The notes under the pieces were generated by a model. The model searched no databases. It was not told the origin of the DNA and saw only the letters and a program-made list of their open reading frames with translations. Shown here one piece after another: positions 55,151 through 64,000 of a DNA stretch of 64,000 bases. Positions within the stretch are counted from its first letter, which is position 1; each line of letters starts with the position of its first letter. The position numbers and the translations under genes were made by a program. The DNA lies in NCBI RefSeq assembly GCF_032922745.1, contig NZ_CP136693.1, positions 1,116,001 through 1,180,000 on the forward strand, in the 5' to 3' direction. The DNA is from Marinobacter salarius. GTDB taxonomy: Bacteria > Pseudomonadota > Gammaproteobacteria > Pseudomonadales > Oleiphilaceae.

Positions 55151-55729
55151 ATGAGCTATAAATCCGGTTTTGCCTATGTAACGGTTCTGGCCTCGGCCAT
55201 GCTGGCCGCCCCGGTTGTATCAGCCCAGGACAACACCGATCGCGACAGCTCCGGTGTATATCTGAGCGGCAGTTATGGTGGCTACAAAGCCCATGGTGGC
55301 GAGTTTGATGATGAAAACGATCTGTTCGGCGTGGGGCTGGGCTACCAGTTCAACCAGTTCTTCGCCCTGGAAGCCGAGTACATTGATTTCGGCAACTTTG
55401 GCGACGATGACGTCGATGGCAAGTTGAAGGGTACTTCCCTTGGCCTGATCGGGCGGCTGCCTTTGACAGATACCTTTGGTGTTTATGCTAAGGCTGGCGC
55501 ATTTGCTTCGTCGTTCGATGTAGACGCGTTTGACGAAAGTGAGACCTACGATGAGGTCAATCCATTTGTCGGTGCCGGTGTTGATTTCCGGGTCACCGAA
55601 CAGTTGACGGCGTTTGCGGAATACAACCGCTACAACGTTGATATCGACGAAGACGACTTCAATGGCCAGGTCACCAATGACGGGCCGGACTTCGATACCG
55701 GTCGTGTTGGTATGCGTTTCCAGTTCTAA
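55151..55729 (+). CDS. Outer membrane beta-barrel protein (OmpA-like/porin family)
   Basis: The 192-residue protein has a signal peptide (MSYKSGFAYVTVLASAM to SAQ) and an eight-stranded-barrel pattern: SSGVYLSGSYGGYKAHG, GVGLGYQFNQFFALEAEYID, TFGVYAKAGAFAS, and a final strand ending GRVGMRFQF with the C-terminal aromatic needed for Bam recognition. Acidic loops are prominent. The start at 55151 (AAGGATGGATGCGAT upstream) gives a clean signal peptide; ATG 55085 with GAGG upstream would add 22 residues in front of it and is the alternative. Confidence 0.85.
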   Translation: MSYKSGFAYVTVLASAMLAAPVVSAQDNTDRDSSGVYLSGSYGGYKAHGGEFDDENDLFGVGLGYQFNQFFALEAEYIDFGNFGDDDVDGKLKGTSLGLIGRLPLTDTFGVYAKAGAFASSFDVDAFDESETYDEVNPFVGAGVDFRVTEQLTAFAEYNRYNVDIDEDDFNGQVTNDGPDFDTGRVGMRFQF

Positions 55730-55741
55730 CGTAAGTACCTG

Positions 55742-55775
55742 AAAAACCCGGGGCGGTTCTGGCCCCGGGCTTTTT
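55742..55775. terminator. Bidirectional Rho-independent terminator
   Basis: AAAAACCCGGGGC pairs with GCCCCGGGCTTTTT around a short loop, with A-run and T-run on either side. It serves both the outer-membrane protein gene (plus) and cysK (minus), which converge here. Confidence 0.85.
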
Positions 55776-55802
55776 ATCAGCTTCTCTGCAATACCTACCG
55801 TA

Positions 55803-56774
55803 TTACTGAACGTTTTCCAGCTCGCCAAACCGCTCTGCGAACAGCGCTGACGACAGGTAGCGCTCGGCGGAATCCGGCAGAACCACCACGATATTCTTGC
55901 CCTTGAATTCCGGCAGCTTTCCGATTCTGACCGCAGCCACAACCGCTGCACCACAGGAAATACCACAGAGGATGCCTTCCTCCTGCATCAACCGGTGCGC
56001 CATGTCCATGGCGTCCTGATTGCTGACTTTTTCCACCCGGTCCACCAGGTCCATGTCCAGGTTGCCCGGAATGAAGCCGGCGCCAATGCCCTGGATCTTG
56101 TGGGGTGCTGGTGTTTGGTCCTGACCGCCGCGGGCCTGAGTGATGATTGGCGAGTCTTCCGGCTCCACGGCAACGGTGGTGATGGCCTTGCCTTTGGTAT
56201 TGCGGATGTAACGGGTTACGCCGGTCAGGGTGCCGCCGGTACCAACCCCGGAAACGAAGATGTCGATGGCACCGTCGGTATCGTTCCAGATTTCGGGCCC
56301 GGTGGTGTCCTCGTGGATGCGGGGGTTGGCCGGGTTCTCGAACTGCTGTGGCATGAAGCAGTTGTCCGGGTCTTCAGCAACGATCTCTTCGGCCTTGGCG
56401 ATGGCGCCTTTCATGCCCTTCGCCGGCTCCGTAAGCACCAGTTCCGCCCCCATGGCCTTCAGTACTTTGCGGCGCTCAAGGCTCATGGATGACGGCATGG
56501 TCAGTTTCAGCTTGTAGCCTCTCGCAGCAGCGACGAAAGCCAGCGCGATGCCGGTGTTACCGCTGGTGGGCTCGACGATCGTCATGCCGGGTTTGAGAGC
56601 GCCACGCTTTTCCGCATCCCAGATCATGGCGGAACCGATCCGGCACTTCACGGAATAGGCCGGGTTGCGCCCTTCAATCTTGGCCCAGATGGTGGCCCCT
56701 TCGTTGACCCGATTAAGCTTGACCAGCGGGGTGTTGCCGATCGACAGCGAGTTGTCTTCGTAGATCTTAGCCAT
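55803..56774 (-). CDS. cysK: Cysteine synthase A (O-acetylserine sulfhydrylase)
   Basis: The 323-residue protein, the same length as E. coli CysK, makes cysteine from O-acetylserine and sulphide with PLP. It shows the PLP lysine motif NPAYSVKCRIG, the substrate loop EPTSGNTGIALAF, the GTGGTLTGV phosphate-binding loop and GISCGAAV. SVKCRIGSAMIWDAEKRG marks it as CysK rather than CysM. GAAAGGAGACGACACC supports ATG 56774; a frame extension to 56807 is discarded. Confidence 0.95.
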   Translation of the reverse strand: MAKIYEDNSLSIGNTPLVKLNRVNEGATIWAKIEGRNPAYSVKCRIGSAMIWDAEKRGALKPGMTIVEPTSGNTGIALAFVAAARGYKLKLTMPSSMSLERRKVLKAMGAELVLTEPAKGMKGAIAKAEEIVAEDPDNCFMPQQFENPANPRIHEDTTGPEIWNDTDGAIDIFVSGVGTGGTLTGVTRYIRNTKGKAITTVAVEPEDSPIITQARGGQDQTPAPHKIQGIGAGFIPGNLDMDLVDRVEKVSNQDAMDMAHRLMQEEGILCGISCGAAVVAAVRIGKLPEFKGKNIVVVLPDSAERYLSSALFAERFGELENVQ

Positions 56775-56821
56775 GGTGTCGTCTCCTTTGCGTTTTCCCT
56801 GTCGCAAAAGGATAGCATCAG

Positions 56822-59756
56822 CTAGCCCCGTCTGGCTGCCTGATCTTCAGTGGTCAGAGCTTCCAGGCGGTTGCGGCCGTTTTGCTTGGCGAGATACAGC
56901 GCCTTGTCTGCCAGCCGAAGGAATTCCGCCGGCACCGTGTCCTTGCCGGGTGTGCCAGTGGCCAATCCAATACTCACGGTAAAGCGGATCTGTTCGTCGT
57001 CGCAGCAGGTGGCTTGCCCCGCCAGACCCTCGCGGAATGCTTCCAGCCGCGAAACCAGCTCATCACGGTCGCTGAAGCTGGTGAACATCACAAACTCCTC
57101 ACCGCCGAACCGGGTAAGGCGGTCTGTGTCACGCCGAAAGTGAGAGCGCATGGTATCTGCCAGCGCCACCAGACAACGGTCGCCCGCGTCGTGGCCGTAG
57201 GTGTCGTTGATTTCCTTGAAATGGTCCGCGTCCACCATCGCCACGGCAAAGCCGGCTCCGTGTCGTTGACACCAATGGAAGCTCTTGCTGAACTCACGGT
57301 CGAAATAGCTGCGATTGCCGATCTGGGTCAGGTCGTCTGTTACGCTGAGATGCGCAAGGCGGTCATTGGCCGCAGCGAGTTCATGATTCAGGCGCCCGAG
57401 TTTGCGGTTCCAATAGAACAGCAACCCCAAGAGCACCACGGCACCCATGATGAGCTGGAATACCAGGGTGTAGTCGACGGTCTGTTCCAGTTTGAGTCCT
57501 GCCCATTGTTGTTCAATGGTTTTAAGCTCCGCTTCCGTCAGGCTGGACACCAATTTTTGCATGATGTTGAAGAGTTCGGGCTGGTCATTTCGGGTGGCGA
57601 CTCCCAGGGTCCAGTCTGCGGGAATTCGCCCGAGCACTTTCAGGTCCGCCAAACCCAGCTCCTGCATGTTGTAGCTGGCGGTGGACAGAGTGCCAAGGTA
57701 CCCCGCCAGCTTCCGTTCCTGAACCATGAGCAGTCCGGTTTGTTCGCTGGGCACTTCCACCAGATTGAGGCCGGGATTGGTTGTCCTCAGCAGTTCCAGA
57801 AAAGCGTAGTCCTTAACCACGCCGACCGGTCGGTCCCCCATGTCGTCCAGTGTATTGATGTAGGGGGCTTCCACACGTCCCAGAAGCACGCTGGGAATCT
57901 GGATATAGGGTTTTGTGAAATTCAGGTATTCAAGCCGCTCCGGTGTTTCCATGGCCATGGAAAGCATGTCGCAGTGTCGGTTTTTGACTGCCTCTATGGA
58001 CTCGGACCAGCTGTCTACGGGAAGAGGGGTGAATGTGATATTGGAACGATTCGCAAACAGGGCGAAGATGTCGGCGGAAATACCGAGGTGTTTATCGTTT
58101 TCGCTGAGGCCCTCCAGTGGCAGCCAGTCAGGGTCTACGCAGATGGTCAGTTGTCGGTTGCGGTCGGCCAGCCAGGCCTGTTCGGCATCGGAGAACGTTA
58201 ACGGGCCGGTGGCCGGTGTCCGGTTACGACGGGCGGAAGCGCCAAGCCAGCGATTCTCGATAGTGCGCATTTCCGTTGGGCTGATGGCCTCCAATGCGGC
58301 GTCCATTATAGAGGCGAGCGGCTCAAGAGCGGGACGCACGCCAAAACGCAGGTCTTCTCCCGGCATGCCATCAAGGGTCATTTCGCCGGCAATAACCACT
58401 CCGGCAATGCGAAGCTCCCTCACCCAGTAGTTTCCGTTTGGCAGGGCTGCCAAGGCAACGTCGACGGAGCCCTCAGCCAGAGCCTGGAACATGGCCTGCT
58501 GGGAGGTGAAAGCGAACACATTGTCGCCCAATGCATCACGAAGGGGCCTCTCGTAGTCAGATGCCTGAACCAATAGCGACCTTCAGTCCCTGCAAGTCCG
58601 CTGGTGATTTGAATGCCAGATTCTTATCCAGAGTGAAGGCGACGTTGGGAATGATGTGGTAGGGCCGGGTGAACCGTATGAACGCTTCGCGCTCGTCGGT
58701 TTTCGAGATATTGGCCATGATATCGATGTCACGATCCATAAACCGGGGGTACAGTTCCGACCATTGTCCCGGCACCGGTACGATTTGCAGGCCGGTCAGA
58801 TCCGATATCCGGTTCAGCACGTCAACGGACAGTCCTTGCAACGCGTCAGCGTCGTGAAAACTGAAGGGCGCATAGTCACTCATAAAGCCCACCCGTACCG
58901 GGCCGACCTCACTGATGTAGTGCTGATGGGCATCACTAAGGGTAAAACCCGACGATTCAGCAATGCTGGTCCCGCCGTATTCCTGCCACCGCTTGAACAG
59001 TTCCTCAATGCGCTCATCGGGAATGGCAGCCAGGCCGCTGCTGACCACGTCAAACAACTCATCGTTTGATTTCAGAACGCCAAGTCGAAAGTCTTCTTTC
59101 GACCATTCTCCCAACGGTGCGGGGCCAGCAATCTCCAAAAACCGGAAGCCGGCCTCGTTAGCGTAGTAGTTCAGGGTCAGTTCAGGACCGATGATGCCGT
59201 CCACCCAGCCAAAGGCCAGTGCCCGAACCAGGCCGGGAATGGAATCGTAGGTGACGAGCGACAAGCCCGCCGTTTCAAGTGCATCGCGGAAATAAGCGTC
59301 ACGCACAACGCCAATACGGTAGTCACTGAGGGATCCCGGGGAATCAATGTCTTTGAGCGGGTTGGCTGGGTCATGCATCAGATGCATCTGACGAATGTGG
59401 TACGGCTCGGTAAACTGTATGGTTCTGGCGCGGCCGTCGTTGTATGAAATTCCTTCGATAACGTCGATGTCGCCGCGCTGGAATGCGCCGAACACTTCGG
59501 GCCAACTGCCTGCCCGAAACTCAATGTCCAATCCTGACTGGCTAGCCACCTCCCGGACTATATCGATAGAGAAGCCGGAGGCTGTGCGGCCCGCCATGGA
59601 CGTGTAAGGTTTGTTGTCGGCCACAATGCCAACGGAGATGGGTTCTTTTACAGAGGGCCAGGCAGGCATCGATAGGAAGGTGAGCGCCAGTACACCGAAA
59701 ATGCTAGCAAGCAGTGTGATCAGAGATGGCCTTTGCCAGGCAATTACAGCGCTCAT
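56822..59756 (-). pseudogene. Diguanylate cyclase with three tandem periplasmic SBP domains, interrupted by a one-base frameshift
   Basis: Two overlapping minus-strand frames make one protein of about 977 residues: N-terminal membrane segment; three SBP_bac_3 (amino-acid-binding type) domains at about 35-265, 275-500 and 515-745; a second membrane segment near 757-777; and a GGDEF domain with intact RFGGEEF. The first frame ends in VAIGSGI at a TGA (58557-58559); the second enters as ASDYERPLRD. Dropping one base in GGCATCTGAC (58556-58565) gives VAIGSG-SDYERP, within the second SBP domain. If real, the membrane GGDEF part would be lost; if a sequencing error, it is a normal receptor cyclase. 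GTG/ATG start is not well supported by a ribosome binding site. Confidence 0.85.
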
Positions 59757-59900
59757 CGGGTGATTCACAATTCTGTGGTGATTAACTAGTGAGTGTAGTC
59801 GTTGGCGGGTTATTTGCCCAATGACGAGGTGATTCGTGGCCTGCGATTGCTGGTGCGTGATGGTAGGATGTTGCCACCTCAGTACGTTATGGGAACGACC

Positions 59901-60626
59901 ATGGGCCTTTTGTTTGAACAGATCGACAGCCAACCCTCATCATTGGGAGAGATCACGCTTCGCCGCCGTCGCATTCCGGCGCTGGGTGACCGGGATATCT
60001 ATGAGGTGAAGCTGGGTGAAGAGTTTCTCATGTCCAGCATGTTTGTGGACGCGGAAGTAGCCCTGGCGGACCTGGGCCTGAACGCCGTCGAGGGCGAACA
60101 GCTGAAGGTGGTGGTAGGCGGCCTGGGGCTGGGCTACACCGCGGAAGCGGCCCTCAAACATGAGCGCGTGAGCGAGCTGCTGGTCGTGGATGCCCTAGAC
60201 ACCGTCATCCACTGGCACCAGCAGGAAAAGGTTCCGTTGGGTAAAGTGTTGAATGCCGACCCACGTTGTCGCTATGTGCTGGGCAGTTTCTTCGATCTGG
60301 CGGTATCGGAATCCGGTTTCGATACCGAAACCCCGGGCAGGGTGTTTGACGCCATCCTACTGGACATTGACCATTCCCCCAGGGCCCTCCTGAACGAGTC
60401 CAATGCCAGCTTCTACAATGCTGAAAGCTTAGGCAGAATGGCGGCTCACCTGCGCCCTGGCGGCGTTTTCGCCATGTGGTCCAACGACCCGCCGGACGAG
60501 CCGTTCATGGACGTGTTGCGAACTCTGTTCACGGATGTGGATGCGAAGGTGGTGTCGTTCTACAACCCGTTCCAGAATCGGGAGTCCACCAACACGGTGT
60601 TCCTGGCCAGAAAGCCTCTCAGTTAA
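59901..60626 (+). CDS. Spermidine synthase-like (SpeE-fold) protein
   Basis: The 241-residue protein has a short N-terminal beta part (YEVKLGEEFLMSSMFVDAEV), the aminopropyltransferase/methyltransferase glycine loop VVVGGLGLGYTAEAAL, and acidic loops ELLVVDALD and ILLDIDHSP. Fully active spermidine synthases have a conserved gatekeeping GGGxGG and DxxE set that is altered here, so the substrate is uncertain. ATG 59901 has GGGA seven bases upstream; ATG 59889 is the alternative. Its last 8 bases overlap the convergent mgsA. Confidence 0.8.
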   Translation: MGLLFEQIDSQPSSLGEITLRRRRIPALGDRDIYEVKLGEEFLMSSMFVDAEVALADLGLNAVEGEQLKVVVGGLGLGYTAEAALKHERVSELLVVDALDTVIHWHQQEKVPLGKVLNADPRCRYVLGSFFDLAVSESGFDTETPGRVFDAILLDIDHSPRALLNESNASFYNAESLGRMAAHLRPGGVFAMWSNDPPDEPFMDVLRTLFTDVDAKVVSFYNPFQNRESTNTVFLARKPLS

Positions 60627-61059
60627 CGGAACGGCCGGTGTAACTCGAAAAATCCGGCCTTTGCGGTTGGTGCTGGTCATCCGTCATATAGGCGGATGTC
60701 AGGATGAACTCTGCGGTGGCCCGGTTGCAGGCGACGGGAATGTTCCACAATGCAGCAATGCGTAGCAGGGCCTTGATGTCCGGGTCGTGTGGCTGGGGTT
60801 CCAGCGGGTCCCAGAAGAACACCAGCAGGTCAATTTCCCCTTCCGCGATCTTGGCGCCAATTTGCTGGTCGCCTCCGAGCGGGCCACTGAGCAGGCAATG
60901 GATGTCGTCCCGGCCCAGGTTTTCCTTGAGCAACCGGCCAGTGGTGCCGGAGGCGTAGAGTCGGAGGGAGGCAAAGCGTGTCTGGTTGTCGGCGACCCAG
61001 TCCACCAGTTCTCTCTTTTTGTTGTCGTGGGCGACCAGAGCGACGGATTTAACGGCCAT
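60619..61059 (-). CDS. mgsA: Methylglyoxal synthase
   Basis: The 146-residue protein converts dihydroxyacetone phosphate to methylglyoxal and phosphate, a bypass under phosphate limitation. It has the family motifs VALVAHDNKKRELVDWV, the phosphate-binding ASGTTGRLL and the SGPLGGDQQIG loop with catalytic aspartate D64, plus LLVFFWDPLEPQPHDPDIKA. The length is close to that of the E. coli enzyme (152 residues). It is divergent from the DUF815 gene. Confidence 0.96.
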   Translation of the reverse strand: MAVKSVALVAHDNKKRELVDWVADNQTRFASLRLYASGTTGRLLKENLGRDDIHCLLSGPLGGDQQIGAKIAEGEIDLLVFFWDPLEPQPHDPDIKALLRIAALWNIPVACNRATAEFILTSAYMTDDQHQPQRPDFSSYTGRSVN

Positions 61060-61148
61060 TTGCGGTAAAGTCTCCTTTTTGGGGTGTGTCCGGTATAGGG
61101 CTCCAGTGTTTCATATTCGTGATAAACGCGGAACAGGAAATAGGTGTT

Positions 61149-61937
61149 ATGTCGACAGATCACGCCATCAACTGGGCAGAGACGCCCGCCGCCGTGTGGC
61201 GCCGCCACCGTCAGGGTCTGAGGGCCATTCGGCGGCTCGACCCGGTGGGTTGGGCCGACCTGACCGGCATCGAGCGACAGCAGGCTGCCCTGGCCCGTAA
61301 CACCGAGCGCTTCCTGGCCGGTGAACCCTCAAACAATACGCTGCTCTGGGGAGCCCGGGGCACCGGCAAATCATCGCTGATCAAGGCGCTGCTTAACCGG
61401 TATCGGGAGCAGGGGCTACGGATGATCGAGGTGGACAAGGACGATCTGGTGAACCTGCCGGAGATCGTCGACGACATCGCTGAATTGCCTTGGCGGTTCG
61501 TGATCTTCTGCGATGATCTATCGTTTGAAGTAGGTGAGTCGGGTTACAAGGCGTTGAAAAGTGTGCTGGAAGGCTCGCTCGAGCTGCCGCCCGAAAACGT
61601 CAGGGTGTACGCCACCTCCAACCGCCGGCACCTGATGCCGGAATTCATGGACGATAACCTGAAAAGCGAGATGCGCGGCGGCGAACTCCATCCGGCGGAG
61701 GCCATCGAGGAGCAGGTATCCCTGGCGGACCGGTTTGGGCTGCAGTTGTCGTTCTATGGTTTTCCCCAGGATGTATACCTGCAGGCCATTGATGCCCTGT
61801 TTCCCCAGGTGAGTGATCGCGAGGCGTTGCATCTTGAGGCCATTCGCTTTGCCACCAGCCGGGGTGCCCGTAACGGCCGCACGGCGCAGCAGTTCTACCG
61901 CCAGTTTGCCGGCGACCCGGATGCCTTTGGCCAGTAG
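61149..61937 (+). CDS. DUF815 AAA+ ATPase
   Basis: The 262-residue protein has Walker A GARGTGKSSLIKALL near residue 70, Walker B RFVIFCDDLSF and a sensor-like VYATSNRRHLMPEFM, matching the DUF815 group of P-loop ATPases. Its cellular role is unknown. ATG 61149 is chosen with AGGAAATAGGTGTT upstream; a GTG at 61086 would add 21 residues without support. It is convergent with the DUF3422 gene. Confidence 0.88.
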   Translation: MSTDHAINWAETPAAVWRRHRQGLRAIRRLDPVGWADLTGIERQQAALARNTERFLAGEPSNNTLLWGARGTGKSSLIKALLNRYREQGLRMIEVDKDDLVNLPEIVDDIAELPWRFVIFCDDLSFEVGESGYKALKSVLEGSLELPPENVRVYATSNRRHLMPEFMDDNLKSEMRGGELHPAEAIEEQVSLADRFGLQLSFYGFPQDVYLQAIDALFPQVSDREALHLEAIRFATSRGARNGRTAQQFYRQFAGDPDAFGQ

Positions 61938-61945
61938 GCAACTGG

Positions 61946-63256
61946 TTACTGTCGCCGCGCCAGCCTGATGAACCGGTGGTGAATCATCCGCACGCCGATG
62001 AACACCAGGCCCAGCACAACCGGTATGGCAATGCCCAGAACCAGCGAGGTGTTGACGTCGAATCCGGCGTCATCGGCGGACTCCAGCGCCAGCTTCAGCA
62101 GTGCCAGCAGGTAGTAGCTGATGACCACCACGGAAAACCCTTCCACTGTGTGCTGCATCATCAACTGGATTTTTGAGCGCCGGTCCATGGAGCTCAACAA
62201 CTGTTGGTTCTGGCTCTGGATGGCCAGCTCCACCCGTGTACGCACCATGTCCGAGGCCCGGTCCACTCTGCGCGACAGGTCCTCCAGGCGTTCCTTCACC
62301 GATTCGCAGGTTTCCACCGCCGGTGTCAGCCGCCGGGTCATGAACTCGGTGATGGTGAGGTGTCCCGACAGCTCATCTTCCCGCAGCTCTTCCAGGCGGG
62401 TCAGCACCAGCTGGTGATAGGCCCGTGTCGCCGAGAAGCGAAAGGTGGCATGGGCGCGGAAGGCTTCGATGCGGGCCGCAATGTTGGTCAGATCCGCCAA
62501 TACCTCACGTTCGTCGATGTCCTGGTTGTCCGCCAGGGACTGGGTTATCACCGCCAGTTGCTGGTCCATGTCGTTCAGCGAGGGTGTCATCTCCCGTGCC
62601 AGTGGCAGCGACAGCAATGACATCAGGCGATAGGTTTCGATTTCCATCAGGCGTTGGGTCAGCCGGCCGAGCTGGCTGTCGGACATGTCCCGGTTGAGAA
62701 CCATGAAGCGCCCAAACCCATCACTATGGAGCCTGAAGGTGCCCCACACCCGGGCCTTCCCTTCCCAGGGGCTGCTGCCCACCAGTCGTTCTCCCTCGAA
62801 CCAGTGGCGGATTTGCGCCAGGTCGGTTTCCGGGCCGTTTGAGGCTTGCTGCAGGTCAATATGGAAGGCGGCCACAACGGTGCCGGTGAGCTTCTCGAGC
62901 CATCCCTTGGGCAGCGACGAGATGCCGGTATCCTGGAAGGGCTGATGGTCGTCCCCAATACCCAGATTAATAAACGTGTAGGAGGCAAACTCCATGTGCA
63001 TTTCACGCCGGATACGCAGGGAGCCAAAGGTGGCCTCGTAGCAGCTGACGTCCTCCCGCGGCTCGGGTTGCCCCAGCATGATATGCAGGTCCTGCCAGTG
63101 GCGGAACTGGTCGGCCCGCTGCTCCGGGGTGGTTATCAGGGCGATGTGGGTAACCTGTGCCGGGCATGGCAGCACGTGGAACGGGCGGGAATGGAGCTCG
63201 TTGTAGAGCTCTGCCCGAAGAGGGTGCAGATCCAGCTGTGTGAGCGGCGGGTTCAA
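61946..63256 (-). CDS. DUF3422 family membrane protein
   Basis: The 436-residue protein starts HPLRAELYNELHSRPFHVLP, the DUF3422 N-terminal signature. It has a central helical region that includes REVLADLTNIAARIEAFRAH, and ends with two membrane segments (VVVISYYLLALLKLAL and LVLGIAIPVVLGLVFIGV) before a basic tail. The function is unknown. Confidence 0.9.
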   Translation of the reverse strand: MNPPLTQLDLHPLRAELYNELHSRPFHVLPCPAQVTHIALITTPEQRADQFRHWQDLHIMLGQPEPREDVSCYEATFGSLRIRREMHMEFASYTFINLGIGDDHQPFQDTGISSLPKGWLEKLTGTVVAAFHIDLQQASNGPETDLAQIRHWFEGERLVGSSPWEGKARVWGTFRLHSDGFGRFMVLNRDMSDSQLGRLTQRLMEIETYRLMSLLSLPLAREMTPSLNDMDQQLAVITQSLADNQDIDEREVLADLTNIAARIEAFRAHATFRFSATRAYHQLVLTRLEELREDELSGHLTITEFMTRRLTPAVETCESVKERLEDLSRRVDRASDMVRTRVELAIQSQNQQLLSSMDRRSKIQLMMQHTVEGFSVVVISYYLLALLKLALESADDAGFDVNTSLVLGIAIPVVLGLVFIGVRMIHHRFIRLARRQ

Positions 63257-63338
63257 GGCTTGGTCCTTTGACGACGATTGAGGGGCCTACAACGGAACAA
63301 TAAAGGCTCGCGGGTCGTTCCGAAAGACGACTTGTGGC

Positions 63339-63999
63339 TTACGACTCTGGTCGCGGGCGGGACGGCAAAAGCACTGTAAAACGCACGCCACCGGTATCAT
63401 CGCTGGCCATCACCTGGCCGTTGTGGTGCTCGGCAATCAACCTGACGATCAACAGGCCCTGGCCCAGGTGTCCTTCCTGATGGCCGGTTCGCACGGACAC
63501 GAAGGGGCTGAAAATGTCACTGGCGAGGTTCTCCGGCAGAGCGGAACCTTCATTGAACACGCTCAGTTCCAGTTGTCGGGCGTTCTGCGTCAGCCGTATT
63601 TCAATGTTTCCCTGCTCTGGTGTGAAATCCCGGGCATTGTCCACCAGTTTGTCCAGAAGCTGCACCAGCAATTCCGGGGAACCGTGGCATAGACAACCGT
63701 TGGCCGGTCCGATGTAGTGAATACGGTGGTCGGGGTCCAGTTCCTGATAGGCGAGGGTGGTCTGGGAGGCGACTTCGGCCAGGTCAAAGGTTTCCTTTTC
63801 GGCGTGGTCAAAGCTTTGCTCCAGCCGGGCTGCCTCGCTCATCCCTTGTAGTATCTGGCTGAGACGATCCGTGGCGGAGCGGGCTCGTTCGATGTAACTG
63901 GCCTGATCATCCGGGTCTGTGGTTTGCCCCAGATTCTCCAGGGAAGAACGTACCACCGCCACGGGGGTTTTCAGTTCGTGGGACAGGCGCCGGGAGAAG
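63339..63999 (-). CDS. Sensor histidine kinase, 3' part (continues beyond the window)
   Basis: The frame is open to the window edge. It contains the HisKA H-box SHELKTPVAVVRSSLENL at the very end of the window, a dimerisation helix, the N-box LVDNARDFTP, and G-boxes SDIFSPF and HLGQGLLIVRLIAEHHNG. It therefore holds the whole kinase core, while sensor and membrane parts lie outside. The stop is at 63339-63341. No partner regulator is visible downstream, where the DUF3422 gene follows after 82 bases. Confidence 0.9.
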   Translation of the reverse strand, partial: FSRRLSHELKTPVAVVRSSLENLGQTTDPDDQASYIERARSATDRLSQILQGMSEAARLEQSFDHAEKETFDLAEVASQTTLAYQELDPDHRIHYIGPANGCLCHGSPELLVQLLDKLVDNARDFTPEQGNIEIRLTQNARQLELSVFNEGSALPENLASDIFSPFVSVRTGHQEGHLGQGLLIVRLIAEHHNGQVMASDDTGGVRFTVLLPSRPRPES

Positions 64000-64000
64000 C

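Overview
The window looks like chromosomal DNA of a gammaproteobacterium, most likely Marinobacter or a close relative. That assignment is an inference from gene order (pckA-hslO-hslR-yrfG, ftsY-ftsE-ftsX-rpoH), a high-GC codon style and protein character; no search was run. No rRNA, tRNA, CRISPR array, insertion sequence or prophage was seen.

Layout. 1-5650: a degenerate GGDEF-type membrane protein, an alpha/beta hydrolase, small accessory genes (exported protein, VOC protein, lipoprotein, SnoaL-like protein) and a large HPt-REC-REC-GGDEF-EAL protein. 5740-10000: pckA, hslO, hslR, yrfG and a small exported protein, all on the minus strand. 10150-13000: mutM, a fatty acid desaturase and rsmD. 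13100-17160: ftsY-ftsE-ftsX-rpoH. 17190-20680: a palindromic repeat, a GlxR-like dehydrogenase with a decayed hydroxypyruvate isomerase fragment beside it, and an OmpR-type two-component pair. 20680-23640: small housekeeping and lipid-related genes (greB, acyl-CoA-binding protein, DUF4442 protein).

23840-51110: a type VI secretion system (T6SS) on the plus strand in the Vibrio cholerae vas order: tssB-tssC-tssE-tssF-tssG-fha-tssJ-tssK-tssL-tssH(clpV)-vasH-vasI-tssA-tssM. It is followed by an effector module, vgrG / DUF4123 chaperone / 1202-aa VasX-like putative pore-forming toxin / two-TM putative immunity protein. No hcp (tssD), PAAR gene or ppkA/pppA pair lies in the window. As read, clpV is interrupted by a single-base frameshift.

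51160-64000: DUF4124 protein, periplasmic ATP-dependent DNA ligase (LigE), a YqjD/YqjE-like pair, a glycerophosphodiesterase, an outer-membrane beta-barrel protein, cysK, a three-SBP-domain diguanylate cyclase broken by a second single-base frameshift, a spermidine synthase-like gene, mgsA, a DUF815 ATPase, a DUF3422 membrane protein and the 3' part of a sensor histidine kinase.

The most unusual non-coding signal is a dispersed repeat of about 105 bp, seen at three places (17196, 26385, 36123), two of them inside the T6SS locus. It has a related core flanked by long, near-perfect inverted arms whose sequence differs from copy to copy while pairing is kept. One copy is followed by a 71-bp tandem partial duplicate.
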